A DNA stretch of 51,326 bases from a virus: positions 1-51,326 of IMG/VR virus record IMGVR_UViG_3300044726_000183, one strand, 5' to 3'. Below the pieces are notes generated by a model. That model was given only the letters and a program-made list of their open reading frames with translations, was not told the origin of the DNA and did not search any database. Position numbers and translations under genes: made by a program. Position 1 is the stretch's first letter; every line of letters begins with the position of its first letter. Shown here in pieces: positions 1-8,035 of the stretch.

Positions 1-138
1 TACGGCATCGGAGCCGGCTCGTCCTGCCCAGCTTCCGAGCCGGCGGAGAGGCGGGTGTACGCCGCGGCCAGCTTGGTCGATGAGTAGGCGGCGCCGGCAG
101 CACCGAGGTCCCGAGAGAACCCGGCGAAGAGGGCGATG
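1..138. repeat. Terminal direct repeat, left copy
   Basis: These 138 bases recur at 51189-51326 with one difference (A at 12, T at 51200). The repeat lies inside the capsid gene, and joining the ends there keeps that gene in frame. The change is a third-base GCT/GCA alanine difference. It most likely marks a circular assembly, hence a circularly permuted or terminally redundant genome, rather than a functional repeat. Confidence 0.95.
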
Positions 139-524
139 ATGTCCTCTTCCTTCTTGCGCCGCATGGCGTTGCCGATGAAGCGGCCGGCGCGAGCCATCAT
201 CGCTTCCGGGGTCCGCTGGATAGCCCGGTCGGTGAGGATAACTTCACACCCAACTTCACCGGCAGTGAACTGCTGGGTCGAGGGGATGAGGCGCTGCGGG
301 TTGGAAATCGGCACGTTCTCGGCGAGGGCCTGTGCCTGAAGCACCTGCCCGAACTTTGGCATGTTCACCGAGAGGCCGTCACCGTCCGCGAGCTTCACTT
401 TGGTGACAAATTCCGTCACGAAGGTCTTCTTCTCGATGTACTCGCGCGCCGGCGAGATGATGGTCGGAAGTACATTCGTGAGGTCGGCGGTGGTTGTGTT
501 TCCGCCGGGGGCATACGTAGGCAT
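1..524 (-). CDS. Major capsid protein, N-terminal part (continues at 51188)
   Basis: Residues 1-174 of a 298-aa protein that forms the capsid shell. ATG is at 524-522, directly after the scaffold-like gene's TAG at 525-527, with GGAAGG eight bases upstream. Codon 175 is split by the linearisation point (bases 2, 1 and 51188). The start MPTYAPGGNTTT is followed by a region typical of HK97-type shells, including an acidic/hydrophobic E-loop-like stretch and a helix near residues 115-150 with KKEEDIIALFAGF. Position right after a scaffold-like gene, and the C-terminal half with MKREQERNIHLRAWDIV, resemble the capsid family of marine and environmental short-tailed phages. That family placement rests on recalled pattern, not a search. 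Confidence 0.8.
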   Translation of the reverse strand, partial: MPTYAPGGNTTTADLTNVLPTIISPAREYIEKKTFVTEFVTKVKLADGDGLSVNMPKFGQVLQAQALAENVPISNPQRLIPSTQQFTAGEVGCEVILTDRAIQRTPEAMMARAGRFIGNAMRRKKEEDIIALFAGFSRDLGAAGAAYSSTKLAAAYTRLSAGSEAGQDEPAPMP

Positions 525-1520
525 CTATGACCTTCCCAATGCTTTCTTCGCGTTGGTGAAGTCGGTTTCGGTGATGGCGATGCCGTCCGGGGCCGAATCG
601 AACCCGTAATCCATGTGCCGCCGAATAACTTCACGAGGGTCTAGCGAGGGAGTGCTCGCGCCCGTAAGCATCGGCGGGTTCTCACCGCCGTTCTCCGCAC
701 GCATGTCGTTGCGGATAGCCGCCTCGTGCGTGGAAAGCTGCTTCTTATGCCATGCCATGAACCCCTGCTGGACCGAATCCATGTACGCGGTCAGCCAGTC
801 TCGGGTGTCCCCCTCCTTCTGAGAACCTGCCTCCAAGTGCTGACGCGCCTCGGATGGGATGTTCTCGTAGAAGGGGAGGGTGCGAGCGGTCGCGCCGAAC
901 TGGCGGGCGGCCGCTACGTTCCAATTCTGGATTTCCTCGTTGAGGATGGCGGTGCGGGTCTCCTCGGGGATGACCTCCGCCTGAGCCTTACGCCGCGCGA
1001 CTCTCGCCGCGGTCACTTCGTCCATCCAATCCTGTTGGACTTGTGTGCGTTCGGCACGGGGCAGCCGTTCGAGTTGCTCGAAGTTCCGGTCGATGCCAGC
1101 CCATTGCTCCGCTTCCGCGGCGCGGGTGGCCTCTTCGCGCTGTTGCTGTTGCAGCAAGTTGCTGTAACGGCTCTGCGCCCGGCGCTCGATGTCAGCCCGG
1201 ACTTCCTCATCTTCGAGGAGGGCCTTCTTTTCTTCGGGGGTTAGCTTTGGCTTGGCGGGCTCTGCGGGTGACGGCGGTGCAGGAGCTTCCGGCGCAGCGG
1301 CCGAAGCGGGAGCGGGAGTGGCTGCGGGCTGTTCGCCGGCGCCCTCCGCGGGGGCTTCATCCTCGGACCAACCGTAGGCTTCGCTGGACCACCCCTTCGT
1401 GATGTCGATTTCCGGTGCCGCAGGTGTCGGGGTCTCGGCTGCGGGCGGGGTTTCCGCCGGCGCTGGCGTTGCCGATTCTGCTGGGACCAGAGGCTCTGCG
1501 ACCGAAGAGGGTTGCGTCAC
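525..1520 (-). CDS. Scaffold-like protein upstream of the capsid gene
   Basis: A 331-aa acidic protein with a GTG start. About 95 residues of Ala/Pro/Glu-rich, low-complexity sequence lead into a helical, Glu/Arg/Gln-rich middle (residues 95-200, for example LLQQQQREEATRAAEAEQW). Composition, predicted helicity and position immediately before the major capsid gene are what capsid scaffolds show. Scaffolds guide shell assembly and usually leave the head. The TAG stop abuts the capsid ATG, so the two are probably translationally coupled. No protease gene was recognised. It could instead be another assembly chaperone, since the assignment rests on context and composition only. Confidence 0.6.
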   Translation of the reverse strand: MTQPSSVAEPLVPAESATPAPAETPPAAETPTPAAPEIDITKGWSSEAYGWSEDEAPAEGAGEQPAATPAPASAAAPEAPAPPSPAEPAKPKLTPEEKKALLEDEEVRADIERRAQSRYSNLLQQQQREEATRAAEAEQWAGIDRNFEQLERLPRAERTQVQQDWMDEVTAARVARRKAQAEVIPEETRTAILNEEIQNWNVAAARQFGATARTLPFYENIPSEARQHLEAGSQKEGDTRDWLTAYMDSVQQGFMAWHKKQLSTHEAAIRNDMRAENGGENPPMLTGASTPSLDPREVIRRHMDYGFDSAPDGIAITETDFTNAKKALGRS

Positions 1521-1522
1521 TA

Positions 1523-1538
1523 TCGCCTCGCTAGGCGA
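1523..1538 (-). promoter_or_regulatory. Small hairpin covering the scaffold-gene ribosome site
   Basis: Read on the minus strand, TCGCCT-AGCG-AGGCGA forms a 6-bp perfect stem ending two bases before the GTG of the scaffold-like gene. The likely Shine-Dalgarno (GAGGCGA) is in the 3' arm, so folding would hide it. Bases 1539-1609, between this and the previous stop, hold nothing else I recognise. Confidence 0.4.
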
Positions 1539-1609
1539 ATGGCTCGGTCACCGCGTAACTCACAAGACCCACGAACGCCCAAAGAATAGGCGCCGCATTT
1601 CATTTCCGT

Positions 1610-4600
1610 CTACCGCGCGAAGCTGGGGCGCTTACGCCCGCTCGACTTCTTGGCCTTGCCGCGCGAGCCGAGGCCCCCTCCGCTGCTGCCGCTGGGCTGT
1701 GCCGCGAGCACGTCGATGAGCTCGACGTCGCCCACGATTTGCGGGCGGAACCATGCCGTGATGCGCTCGCCATCCTCGGACGCTTTCCACTCGCTGTAGG
1801 CATCGCTGTACTTCCGGGCGATGGCGGTGCGGGCGGCGTACATGGTGTCCTCATCGATTTCGCCCTTGTCGCGCATGTCGTAAAGGGCGTACTTCCCCTG
1901 AAGGCCGGGGTTGCTGGCCTGAAGCTGACGCACCCGCGTGACGGCCTTGTCCACGGCGCGGGTCCGCTCCGGGGGCACGTCCTCGTACTTCGAGTTGTTG
2001 GCGATGAACTCGTTGTATTGCTGCATGTCGGTGAGGTACTGCGTGACGATGGGCGACTTGTTCCACGCGAGGGTTTCCTTCAGCGCGGCCCACCGGGTCT
2101 CGCCCACGCGGGTGCGGAGGGCGTTGATTTGGCGCTCGGCCTCTTCGTAATCGAGGCCCTTCTCGCCGTCCACCGCGGGGTCGTCCCATATGCCGAAGTA
2201 GGAGTCGAGGTCCACGTCGCGCTGCGTGGTCGGCTCGAAGTCTTCCCCGGCGGTCTCCGCCTGCTCGCGGAGGGTGCGGAGTTGCTTCTGATTCCCGATG
2301 AACTGCCGGCGCCACGCGTCCGTGGTCATCTGCCCGTTGGTGAGTTGCGCGTCCCACACGCTTTGCGCGCTCGCGTACTCGGAGCCGAGCTTCTGGATGA
2401 ACGTCTTGTTCGGGTCGTTCTCCCGCTTCGTGAGGTAGTTGTCTATCTCCGGGTGTTCCTTGCGGAGGGCCTCGCGCTGCTTGGGGCTGAGCTCGTAGAT
2501 GGTGTTCGGCGGGCGAAGCTGGTTGTTCTTCGCGTCCACCACCCAATACTCGCCGGGGATGGAGTCGAGGATGCCGACCGCCCGCTCGTAAGGCGTGGTC
2601 GGGGAGGACTTCAGGCCGACGAACTCCGCGCCCACGCTGACCCATGAGCCCTTCCCTTGGAAGGCGTCGAGCGCGTTCTGCGAGAAGATGGGGAGCACCC
2701 GCTCCATGTTGTCCATGAAGTAGTCGCCGAAGTCCTCGTACTGCTCGCCCGTGAACTTGTCCTCGCCGGCCTTCACCGCGAGCACGGCCGTGGTCAGGGG
2801 GCTCGCCTTGTTCTCGATGAAGTTGACCGAGGCGCTGCCGGGGAACTCCGCCTCCTCCGCCTTCCCGACGCCGCGGGTGTTCAGGCCAAGCTGCTCAGCC
2901 ACGTCCGGGGCGTTGGCGAGCTCTTGGAAGAACGTCCGCGCGAGCGGGTCCAGCGGCCCGAAGAGGGAGATGTCGGAGTCGCCCACGCGCACCCGTCCGA
3001 AGTTCGGGGAGGTGATGATTTCCTTAAAGTCTTCGTAGGACTTGATGTCCTGCGGGTTGCCGAGGCCGGGGCCGAACGTGTCCTTGCCCCGCGACTGGAG
3101 GAGGTTGGCGGCGGCGGTGGTGGAGGCAATCATCCCGAACGTCTTGATGAGCTCCCGGCGAGCGTAGGCCCCGGACACCCCGCCCTTCGTGAAGGCGTCT
3201 TGGATGAGCGCGAACTGCGACATCATGAAGCGCGGGGCGCCGAAGACGATGCCGGCCACGGGGTTCATGCCCATCTTCGTCGCGCCGGTGAGGTGGTTGG
3301 CGATGTTCACGGCCCCGTGGAGTTGGTCGGGCTGGATGACATCCCCGAGGCCGGCCGCGATGTTGGCCGTGCGCTGGTTCCGCATCATGTTGGCGAGGGC
3401 CTGCGCGCGCATGAGTTCGGTCTGAGTCTCGAACTGCCGGCGGGTGCCGCGGAAGAACGCGCCCGCCACCGGGATTTTCTCCAGCGGCGCGGAGCCCACG
3501 TCCGTGATGTATTCCTCCGGGCGCTTGGAGAAGGCACCGCCGGCCTTGAACACGTCATCGAAGACGGTGGCGCGCATGTGCTCCGGGGCCGCCTCGGAAA
3601 TGATGTTGCGGACATGCTGGCGGGCGCCCTCGCGTGCGCTCTCGGAGACGAAGGAGTGCAGGGAGCGCGTGAAGGACTTGGCGAACGCAACGGGGTGGGT
3701 CCACGCCTGATAGGCCCCTTGGATGAGGCCCGAGCCCAAGTCGCCCGACGTGGACGCGGTGAACATTGCGCGGGATGCAGCCGCCGGCCATTCAATCAAA
3801 ATCTTGTTGAAGTAGCCGCCGCTCTCTTTCACCTTTGGCACCTCCGCGGAAATGCCGGCCCACTCCTGATTGATGCGCTCCGCCTCAGCGGTGTCTATCT
3901 CTGCGGTGTAGCGGGTGCGCTCCCCTTCGCCGACGTGGGCGAGGCCCGCCTGCTGGCCCTCGTTCGGTCCCGGCCGCGGTGCGCCGATGACATCCCGCCG
4001 GCCCTCCGGCGCGAGCACGTCCCCGAGCGGTTGCTGTCCCGCAGCCCGGCCGGCGGTAGGGACCGGCCCCGTGCGGCCAATGTCCTCGGGTGCGAGCACG
4101 TCGCCGAGAGGCTCCTGCCCGGCAGCGCGCCCGGCTCCGGGGACAGCCCCGCGCTCTCCCATCTCTGCGGCGGGGGAGTAGCGGAGGTCCTCGAACTCGG
4201 GGGCCTCGGCGCCGATGGTCGGTTCCTGCCGGGGAGCTCCGGGCCGCTGCGGCCACTCAGGCTCGCTGAACGCGCCCTCGGTTCCGATGTCGCGCGGCCC
4301 TAGCTCCGGTGCCCCGATGACTTCTCTCTCTGGCGATGGCGCTCGGGCGAGGAGGTCGCCCACCTGTCCCTCGCCTGTCCCCGTGATGACGCGGCCCTCC
4401 GTGCGGAGGAGGTCGGGGAGCGCCTGCGGGGTTTCGCGGGCGGGCACGGCCGGGAGCTCGGGTGCCGGCGCGGGCTCTTCCATGCCGCCGCCGAACATGT
4501 CCGGGCCCGTCTGCCGCGGGGTGGCGTCGATGACGTCCGCCACTTCCTCGACCGCAGCGGGGCGGTTGCGATTGTTGAAGTTGGTCTTGAGCTCTTCGAT

Positions 4601-7600
4601 TTCGAGCTCCAGCTTCACGATGTCCGCCTGCGCGTCGTCGATGATGGCGCGGGCCATGCCCTCGAAGTCGCCGCGGGGGTCACCCTGATACCGCTTCGTC
4701 AGTTTGCTGACGAGGCTGGCCGCCTCCCGCTTCGCCTTGAGGATGAGGTCCTCTTTGGCTTTGAGTTCATCAACCGCCCGGAGCACGGTCTCTATCTGTG
4801 CATCGTCGCCAAACAGCCCGCCCTGCAAGCCGACCGCTTCCGCTTCCTTGAACGCCTGCGCGCCGGCCTCCATCGAAGCGCGGACCTTCGCGCGGGTGAG
4901 CGCCTTCTCCGGGTTGATGACGTAGCGGGCAACCGCGGCGCGCACGTCCGCTTCCTTGAGGTTGTAGCGGAGGGCTATCTTCGCGATTTCCGCGGCCGAC
5001 TCCTGCTGCGTCTTCCCCATCTCGGTGAGGCGGTCCACGAGGTCGTCGGGGATGCCCCGGTCGATGGCGTCGAGGTCGTCGATTTCCGTGGAGCTCATGC
5101 GGAGTTCTTGCTGGATGCTGCCGATGTCCTCGCCGTCTTCGCGGAGGATGCGGACGGCATCGAGCTTCTCGCGGAGGTTGGTCTCGGCGGTGCTGAAGTT
5201 GGAGACGCGGGCCATGCGCTTCAGCGTGTTCACGTCCGCGGGGTTGGTGAGGTCCGCCTCGATAACCTGCCAGTCGGAGCGGTCGGCGAGTTCGCCGGCG
5301 GCGGCCTTCCGCTTCATCACTTCGAGGCGGTGGTGGCCGCGGATGACGACGTGCTCGCCGGTGTTCACATCCTTCGCGACGAGGCCCGGTTCGAGCCGGT
5401 TGGGGTCGAACTTCTCCATGATGCTCTGGACGCGGGACTCCTTGTACGTCAGGCCGGGGTCTGCATCGCGCCCTTGGAAGAGCTCCGGCTTCTCCGTGAT
5501 TTCGTTGTGGGCGAGGTCCACCGCCTTGAGGGAGACCTTGGGCCCATCGGCAGCGTCGTCACCGCTGCGGGCGACGGCTCCGAGAATCTTCGCTTCGTCG
5601 AGGCCACCCGTTGCGCGGAGGGCGGCACGGCCCACGCCGGCGGGCATCGCGGCGAGGACGCTCCGCTTCAGGGCCTCCGAGTTGTCCTCCCCTTCGAGCT
5701 TCGCGGAGGCGAAGCCGTACCCGGCGCGCGCTGCGAGGGCGGCGGGGGAAGACGGTCCCGTAGCCGCTTTGAGGATGCTGCGCCCGAGGCCCGGCTCTTC
5801 CGGCGGGATGAAGCCAGTGTCGCCCGGCTGTCGCCCGGTGAGTTCCGCGCCCTGCTCTTCGGCGAGCTTCTGGCGGGCGCGGGCGCGCATCTCCGGCTTC
5901 ACGGACGGGTCACTGGCGATTTTCTCAAGCTGCATGATGCGCGAGCGGCGGGCGGAGTCGGTGTCGAAGAAGCCCTCGAACTCCCCGCCGGTGTCGGTGG
6001 TGGGCTCACCCGCGGCCACGCGCCGGTCGATTTCTGCGTAGCGGTTAGCCCGTGCGCCGGGCCCTTCGAGGATGACCGGCTGCCGCCCGTTGCGGTCCAC
6101 GTACTCCTGCGTCCACGCCTTGCGGATGTCTTCGCGCCGGGGGAAGTTCGGATGCTTGGTGTCGGGCTTGCCGGAGGCGTCACGGACGGATTGGTCGAGG
6201 CGCTTGTACTCGGCGATGTCCTCCGGCGACTTGCCGAGGGCCTCCGCAATCTGGTCGCCCCGCATCCGCACGGGCTGGTTGCCCTCCTGCCCGGCCATGC
6301 GCTGCCGGCGAGGCGCGACGGCGAGCTCCTGCCCCTCATCGAAGAGGTCGAAGAGGCTGCGCTGTCCTTTAGGTGCCGGCTTGGGCTTGGCGACGGGCGC
6401 GCCCCGGTCGAAGAGGTCGCCCTGTTGCTCGCGCCAGCCGTTGAGCTCCGCCTCGGTCTGCATCGTGTCTTCGACTTCGCCGAAGAGGGATGGGCGCTTC
6501 ACCGTGGGCTTGGGCTTCGGCACTTCGGGGAGCTCGAACTCGGAGCGGAGGTCGCGCTCGGGGTTCACCCAGCCCTGAATCATGTCGCCGCCGCCGTAGT
6601 CGGCTTCCCAGCCGCCGAACCCCGCCCTGCTGATTACCTCGGGAACCCCGTCCTCATCGACCGCGGCCGTGAGGGCCGAACGCACGTCTGTCCCGCGGAT
6701 GGAATCCTTGTAGAACCGCTCTCCAAATCGGTTGTCGAACGCCCGCTTTTCTTCGTCGGTGAGAACTCCGCGGATGCGGTCGAGCTCTTCGGGGAGGATG
6801 GCCTCATCGTCGAGGAGAAGGTCCACATCACGCTTCGCCCGCATGGGAATTACGCGGCTGCCCTCTTTCGCTCGCGGCGGGTCGCCCGGCCGCATGAAGC
6901 CCTCGGGGACGAATTGGGCGAAGTCGTCGGGGGTCCTGCTGCCCTCTTTCGCGCTGTAGGCGGCCTTCCCGAAGTAGTGACCATACCCACCGCGGGGCTC
7001 CGGCAGCCCCTCGAACTCTTCAACCGTGCCGTGCCGGAACTTCTCCCCCTCCGGCACGCGGCGGGTGACAGCCGGCGCAGGGGCCTCTTCGAGGAGGTCC
7101 TGCGGCCTGATATTTCGCGCTTTGCGTGCAGCGTATTTGAGGCCGCCGGGCCCGAGGCCGCCGATGACACCACCGACCAGCGGGCGGTATTCCTCGGGGA
7201 CTTCCTTCAGGCCGGGGATGTGCTCGCCCCATTGGGCTGCGCCGGCGGCACCCGCTGTAGCGGTGGCAGTCAGCGCGAGTGGTGTCTCGAAGATGGCGCC
7301 GGCGATTCCCCCGGCCTGCGCGGAGCGGCGGATGAGGGGCAGCTTGCCGATGGTGCCGGGGCCCGCGTAGGAGAGCGGGTTGGCCGCTGCGGTCGCACCG
7401 ATGCGGATGCCCGGCGCGATGTCCTCATCCCGCTGGAAGGCCCGCCCGGCGCGCATCTGCGCCTTCACTCCAGCGACGACGGGGTTGCCGCCCGTGTCGT
7501 AGCCGGCCTGCTGCTGCGCGCGGATGTGACTCTGGACGTTGGAAATCGGGTTCCCGACGAGGTTTCGCTTGGTCCCGTACTGCCCCTGCGCGTTGACTTC

Positions 7601-8035
7601 ACCGCGGGTGAAGAGGGCCGCGGGGGTGGCGGCCGAGATAGCGTCCACCTTTTCGAGGCCCGCCATGATGCCCTTGGCGGCGGCCATGTTGGGCCGGATG
7701 TAGACATCCTGCGCGGCATCGTTGACGAGGCTCATCGCCTTGCCCGAGATGCTCTTCAGGCCGCCGAACGGGCCCTTGTTCTTGTCCTTCTTTTGCGTGG
7801 GCAGCGGCGGGAGGCCCGCCTGCACGTAGGGGTCATTCTTCCGGTCGTACTCGATGAAGGCGGCGCGCGACATCTGCCCGAGAGACGGGATGCCCCCGGA
7901 CTCACCGTATTTCTGCTCCATCGCAGCCGTGACGAGGGTCGCGGTGCGTTCGCGTTCCTTGGCCGCGTAGACCCCATCGGGCTCCCGGCCGAAATCGTTA
8001 CCCCACCCGCGACCTATTTGCCGTCGCCGTGCCAT
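1610..8035 (-). CDS. Giant polyvalent virion protein with ART-like and ParB-like domains
   Basis: At 2141 aa this is the largest gene of the window. Residues about 334-505 look like the ADP-ribosyltransferase-type domain of polyvalent proteins: FRHGT, then GGYGHYFGKAAYSA, then VIPMRAKRDVDLLL, ending in a NPERDLRSEF strand. Residues about 833-945 match a ParB/sulfiredoxin-type domain, with KVSLKAVDL, a substrate loop, and VIRGHHRLEVMKRKA. A coiled-coil-rich stretch (950-1160) and a Pro/Glu-rich linker with a tandem repeat (1297-1345) follow. The alpha-helical part from about 1412 resembles large polyvalent-protein-associated domains. Its place among head genes suggests packaging and ejection with the DNA, where the enzymatic modules could act on host or phage targets. 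Activity is inferred. TAATG overlap with the 708-aa gene upstream. Confidence 0.65.
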   Translation of the reverse strand: MARRRQIGRGWGNDFGREPDGVYAAKERERTATLVTAAMEQKYGESGGIPSLGQMSRAAFIEYDRKNDPYVQAGLPPLPTQKKDKNKGPFGGLKSISGKAMSLVNDAAQDVYIRPNMAAAKGIMAGLEKVDAISAATPAALFTRGEVNAQGQYGTKRNLVGNPISNVQSHIRAQQQAGYDTGGNPVVAGVKAQMRAGRAFQRDEDIAPGIRIGATAAANPLSYAGPGTIGKLPLIRRSAQAGGIAGAIFETPLALTATATAGAAGAAQWGEHIPGLKEVPEEYRPLVGGVIGGLGPGGLKYAARKARNIRPQDLLEEAPAPAVTRRVPEGEKFRHGTVEEFEGLPEPRGGYGHYFGKAAYSAKEGSRTPDDFAQFVPEGFMRPGDPPRAKEGSRVIPMRAKRDVDLLLDDEAILPEELDRIRGVLTDEEKRAFDNRFGERFYKDSIRGTDVRSALTAAVDEDGVPEVISRAGFGGWEADYGGGDMIQGWVNPERDLRSEFELPEVPKPKPTVKRPSLFGEVEDTMQTEAELNGWREQQGDLFDRGAPVAKPKPAPKGQRSLFDLFDEGQELAVAPRRQRMAGQEGNQPVRMRGDQIAEALGKSPEDIAEYKRLDQSVRDASGKPDTKHPNFPRREDIRKAWTQEYVDRNGRQPVILEGPGARANRYAEIDRRVAAGEPTTDTGGEFEGFFDTDSARRSRIMQLEKIASDPSVKPEMRARARQKLAEEQGAELTGRQPGDTGFIPPEEPGLGRSILKAATGPSSPAALAARAGYGFASAKLEGEDNSEALKRSVLAAMPAGVGRAALRATGGLDEAKILGAVARSGDDAADGPKVSLKAVDLAHNEITEKPELFQGRDADPGLTYKESRVQSIMEKFDPNRLEPGLVAKDVNTGEHVVIRGHHRLEVMKRKAAAGELADRSDWQVIEADLTNPADVNTLKRMARVSNFSTAETNLREKLDAVRILREDGEDIGSIQQELRMSSTEIDDLDAIDRGIPDDLVDRLTEMGKTQQESAAEIAKIALRYNLKEADVRAAVARYVINPEKALTRAKVRASMEAGAQAFKEAEAVGLQGGLFGDDAQIETVLRAVDELKAKEDLILKAKREAASLVSKLTKRYQGDPRGDFEGMARAIIDDAQADIVKLELEIEELKTNFNNRNRPAAVEEVADVIDATPRQTGPDMFGGGMEEPAPAPELPAVPARETPQALPDLLRTEGRVITGTGEGQVGDLLARAPSPEREVIGAPELGPRDIGTEGAFSEPEWPQRPGAPRQEPTIGAEAPEFEDLRYSPAAEMGERGAVPGAGRAAGQEPLGDVLAPEDIGRTGPVPTAGRAAGQQPLGDVLAPEGRRDVIGAPRPGPNEGQQAGLAHVGEGERTRYTAEIDTAEAERINQEWAGISAEVPKVKESGGYFNKILIEWPAAASRAMFTASTSGDLGSGLIQGAYQAWTHPVAFAKSFTRSLHSFVSESAREGARQHVRNIISEAAPEHMRATVFDDVFKAGGAFSKRPEEYITDVGSAPLEKIPVAGAFFRGTRRQFETQTELMRAQALANMMRNQRTANIAAGLGDVIQPDQLHGAVNIANHLTGATKMGMNPVAGIVFGAPRFMMSQFALIQDAFTKGGVSGAYARRELIKTFGMIASTTAAANLLQSRGKDTFGPGLGNPQDIKSYEDFKEIITSPNFGRVRVGDSDISLFGPLDPLARTFFQELANAPDVAEQLGLNTRGVGKAEEAEFPGSASVNFIENKASPLTTAVLAVKAGEDKFTGEQYEDFGDYFMDNMERVLPIFSQNALDAFQGKGSWVSVGAEFVGLKSSPTTPYERAVGILDSIPGEYWVVDAKNNQLRPPNTIYELSPKQREALRKEHPEIDNYLTKRENDPNKTFIQKLGSEYASAQSVWDAQLTNGQMTTDAWRRQFIGNQKQLRTLREQAETAGEDFEPTTQRDVDLDSYFGIWDDPAVDGEKGLDYEEAERQINALRTRVGETRWAALKETLAWNKSPIVTQYLTDMQQYNEFIANNSKYEDVPPERTRAVDKAVTRVRQLQASNPGLQGKYALYDMRDKGEIDEDTMYAARTAIARKYSDAYSEWKASEDGERITAWFRPQIVGDVELIDVLAAQPSGSSGGGLGSRGKAKKSSGRKRPSFAR

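Noticed and set aside
2657-4303. Long plus-strand frame over the giant gene
   Set aside because: Shadow frame; no start signal, no motifs, wrong strand for the block.
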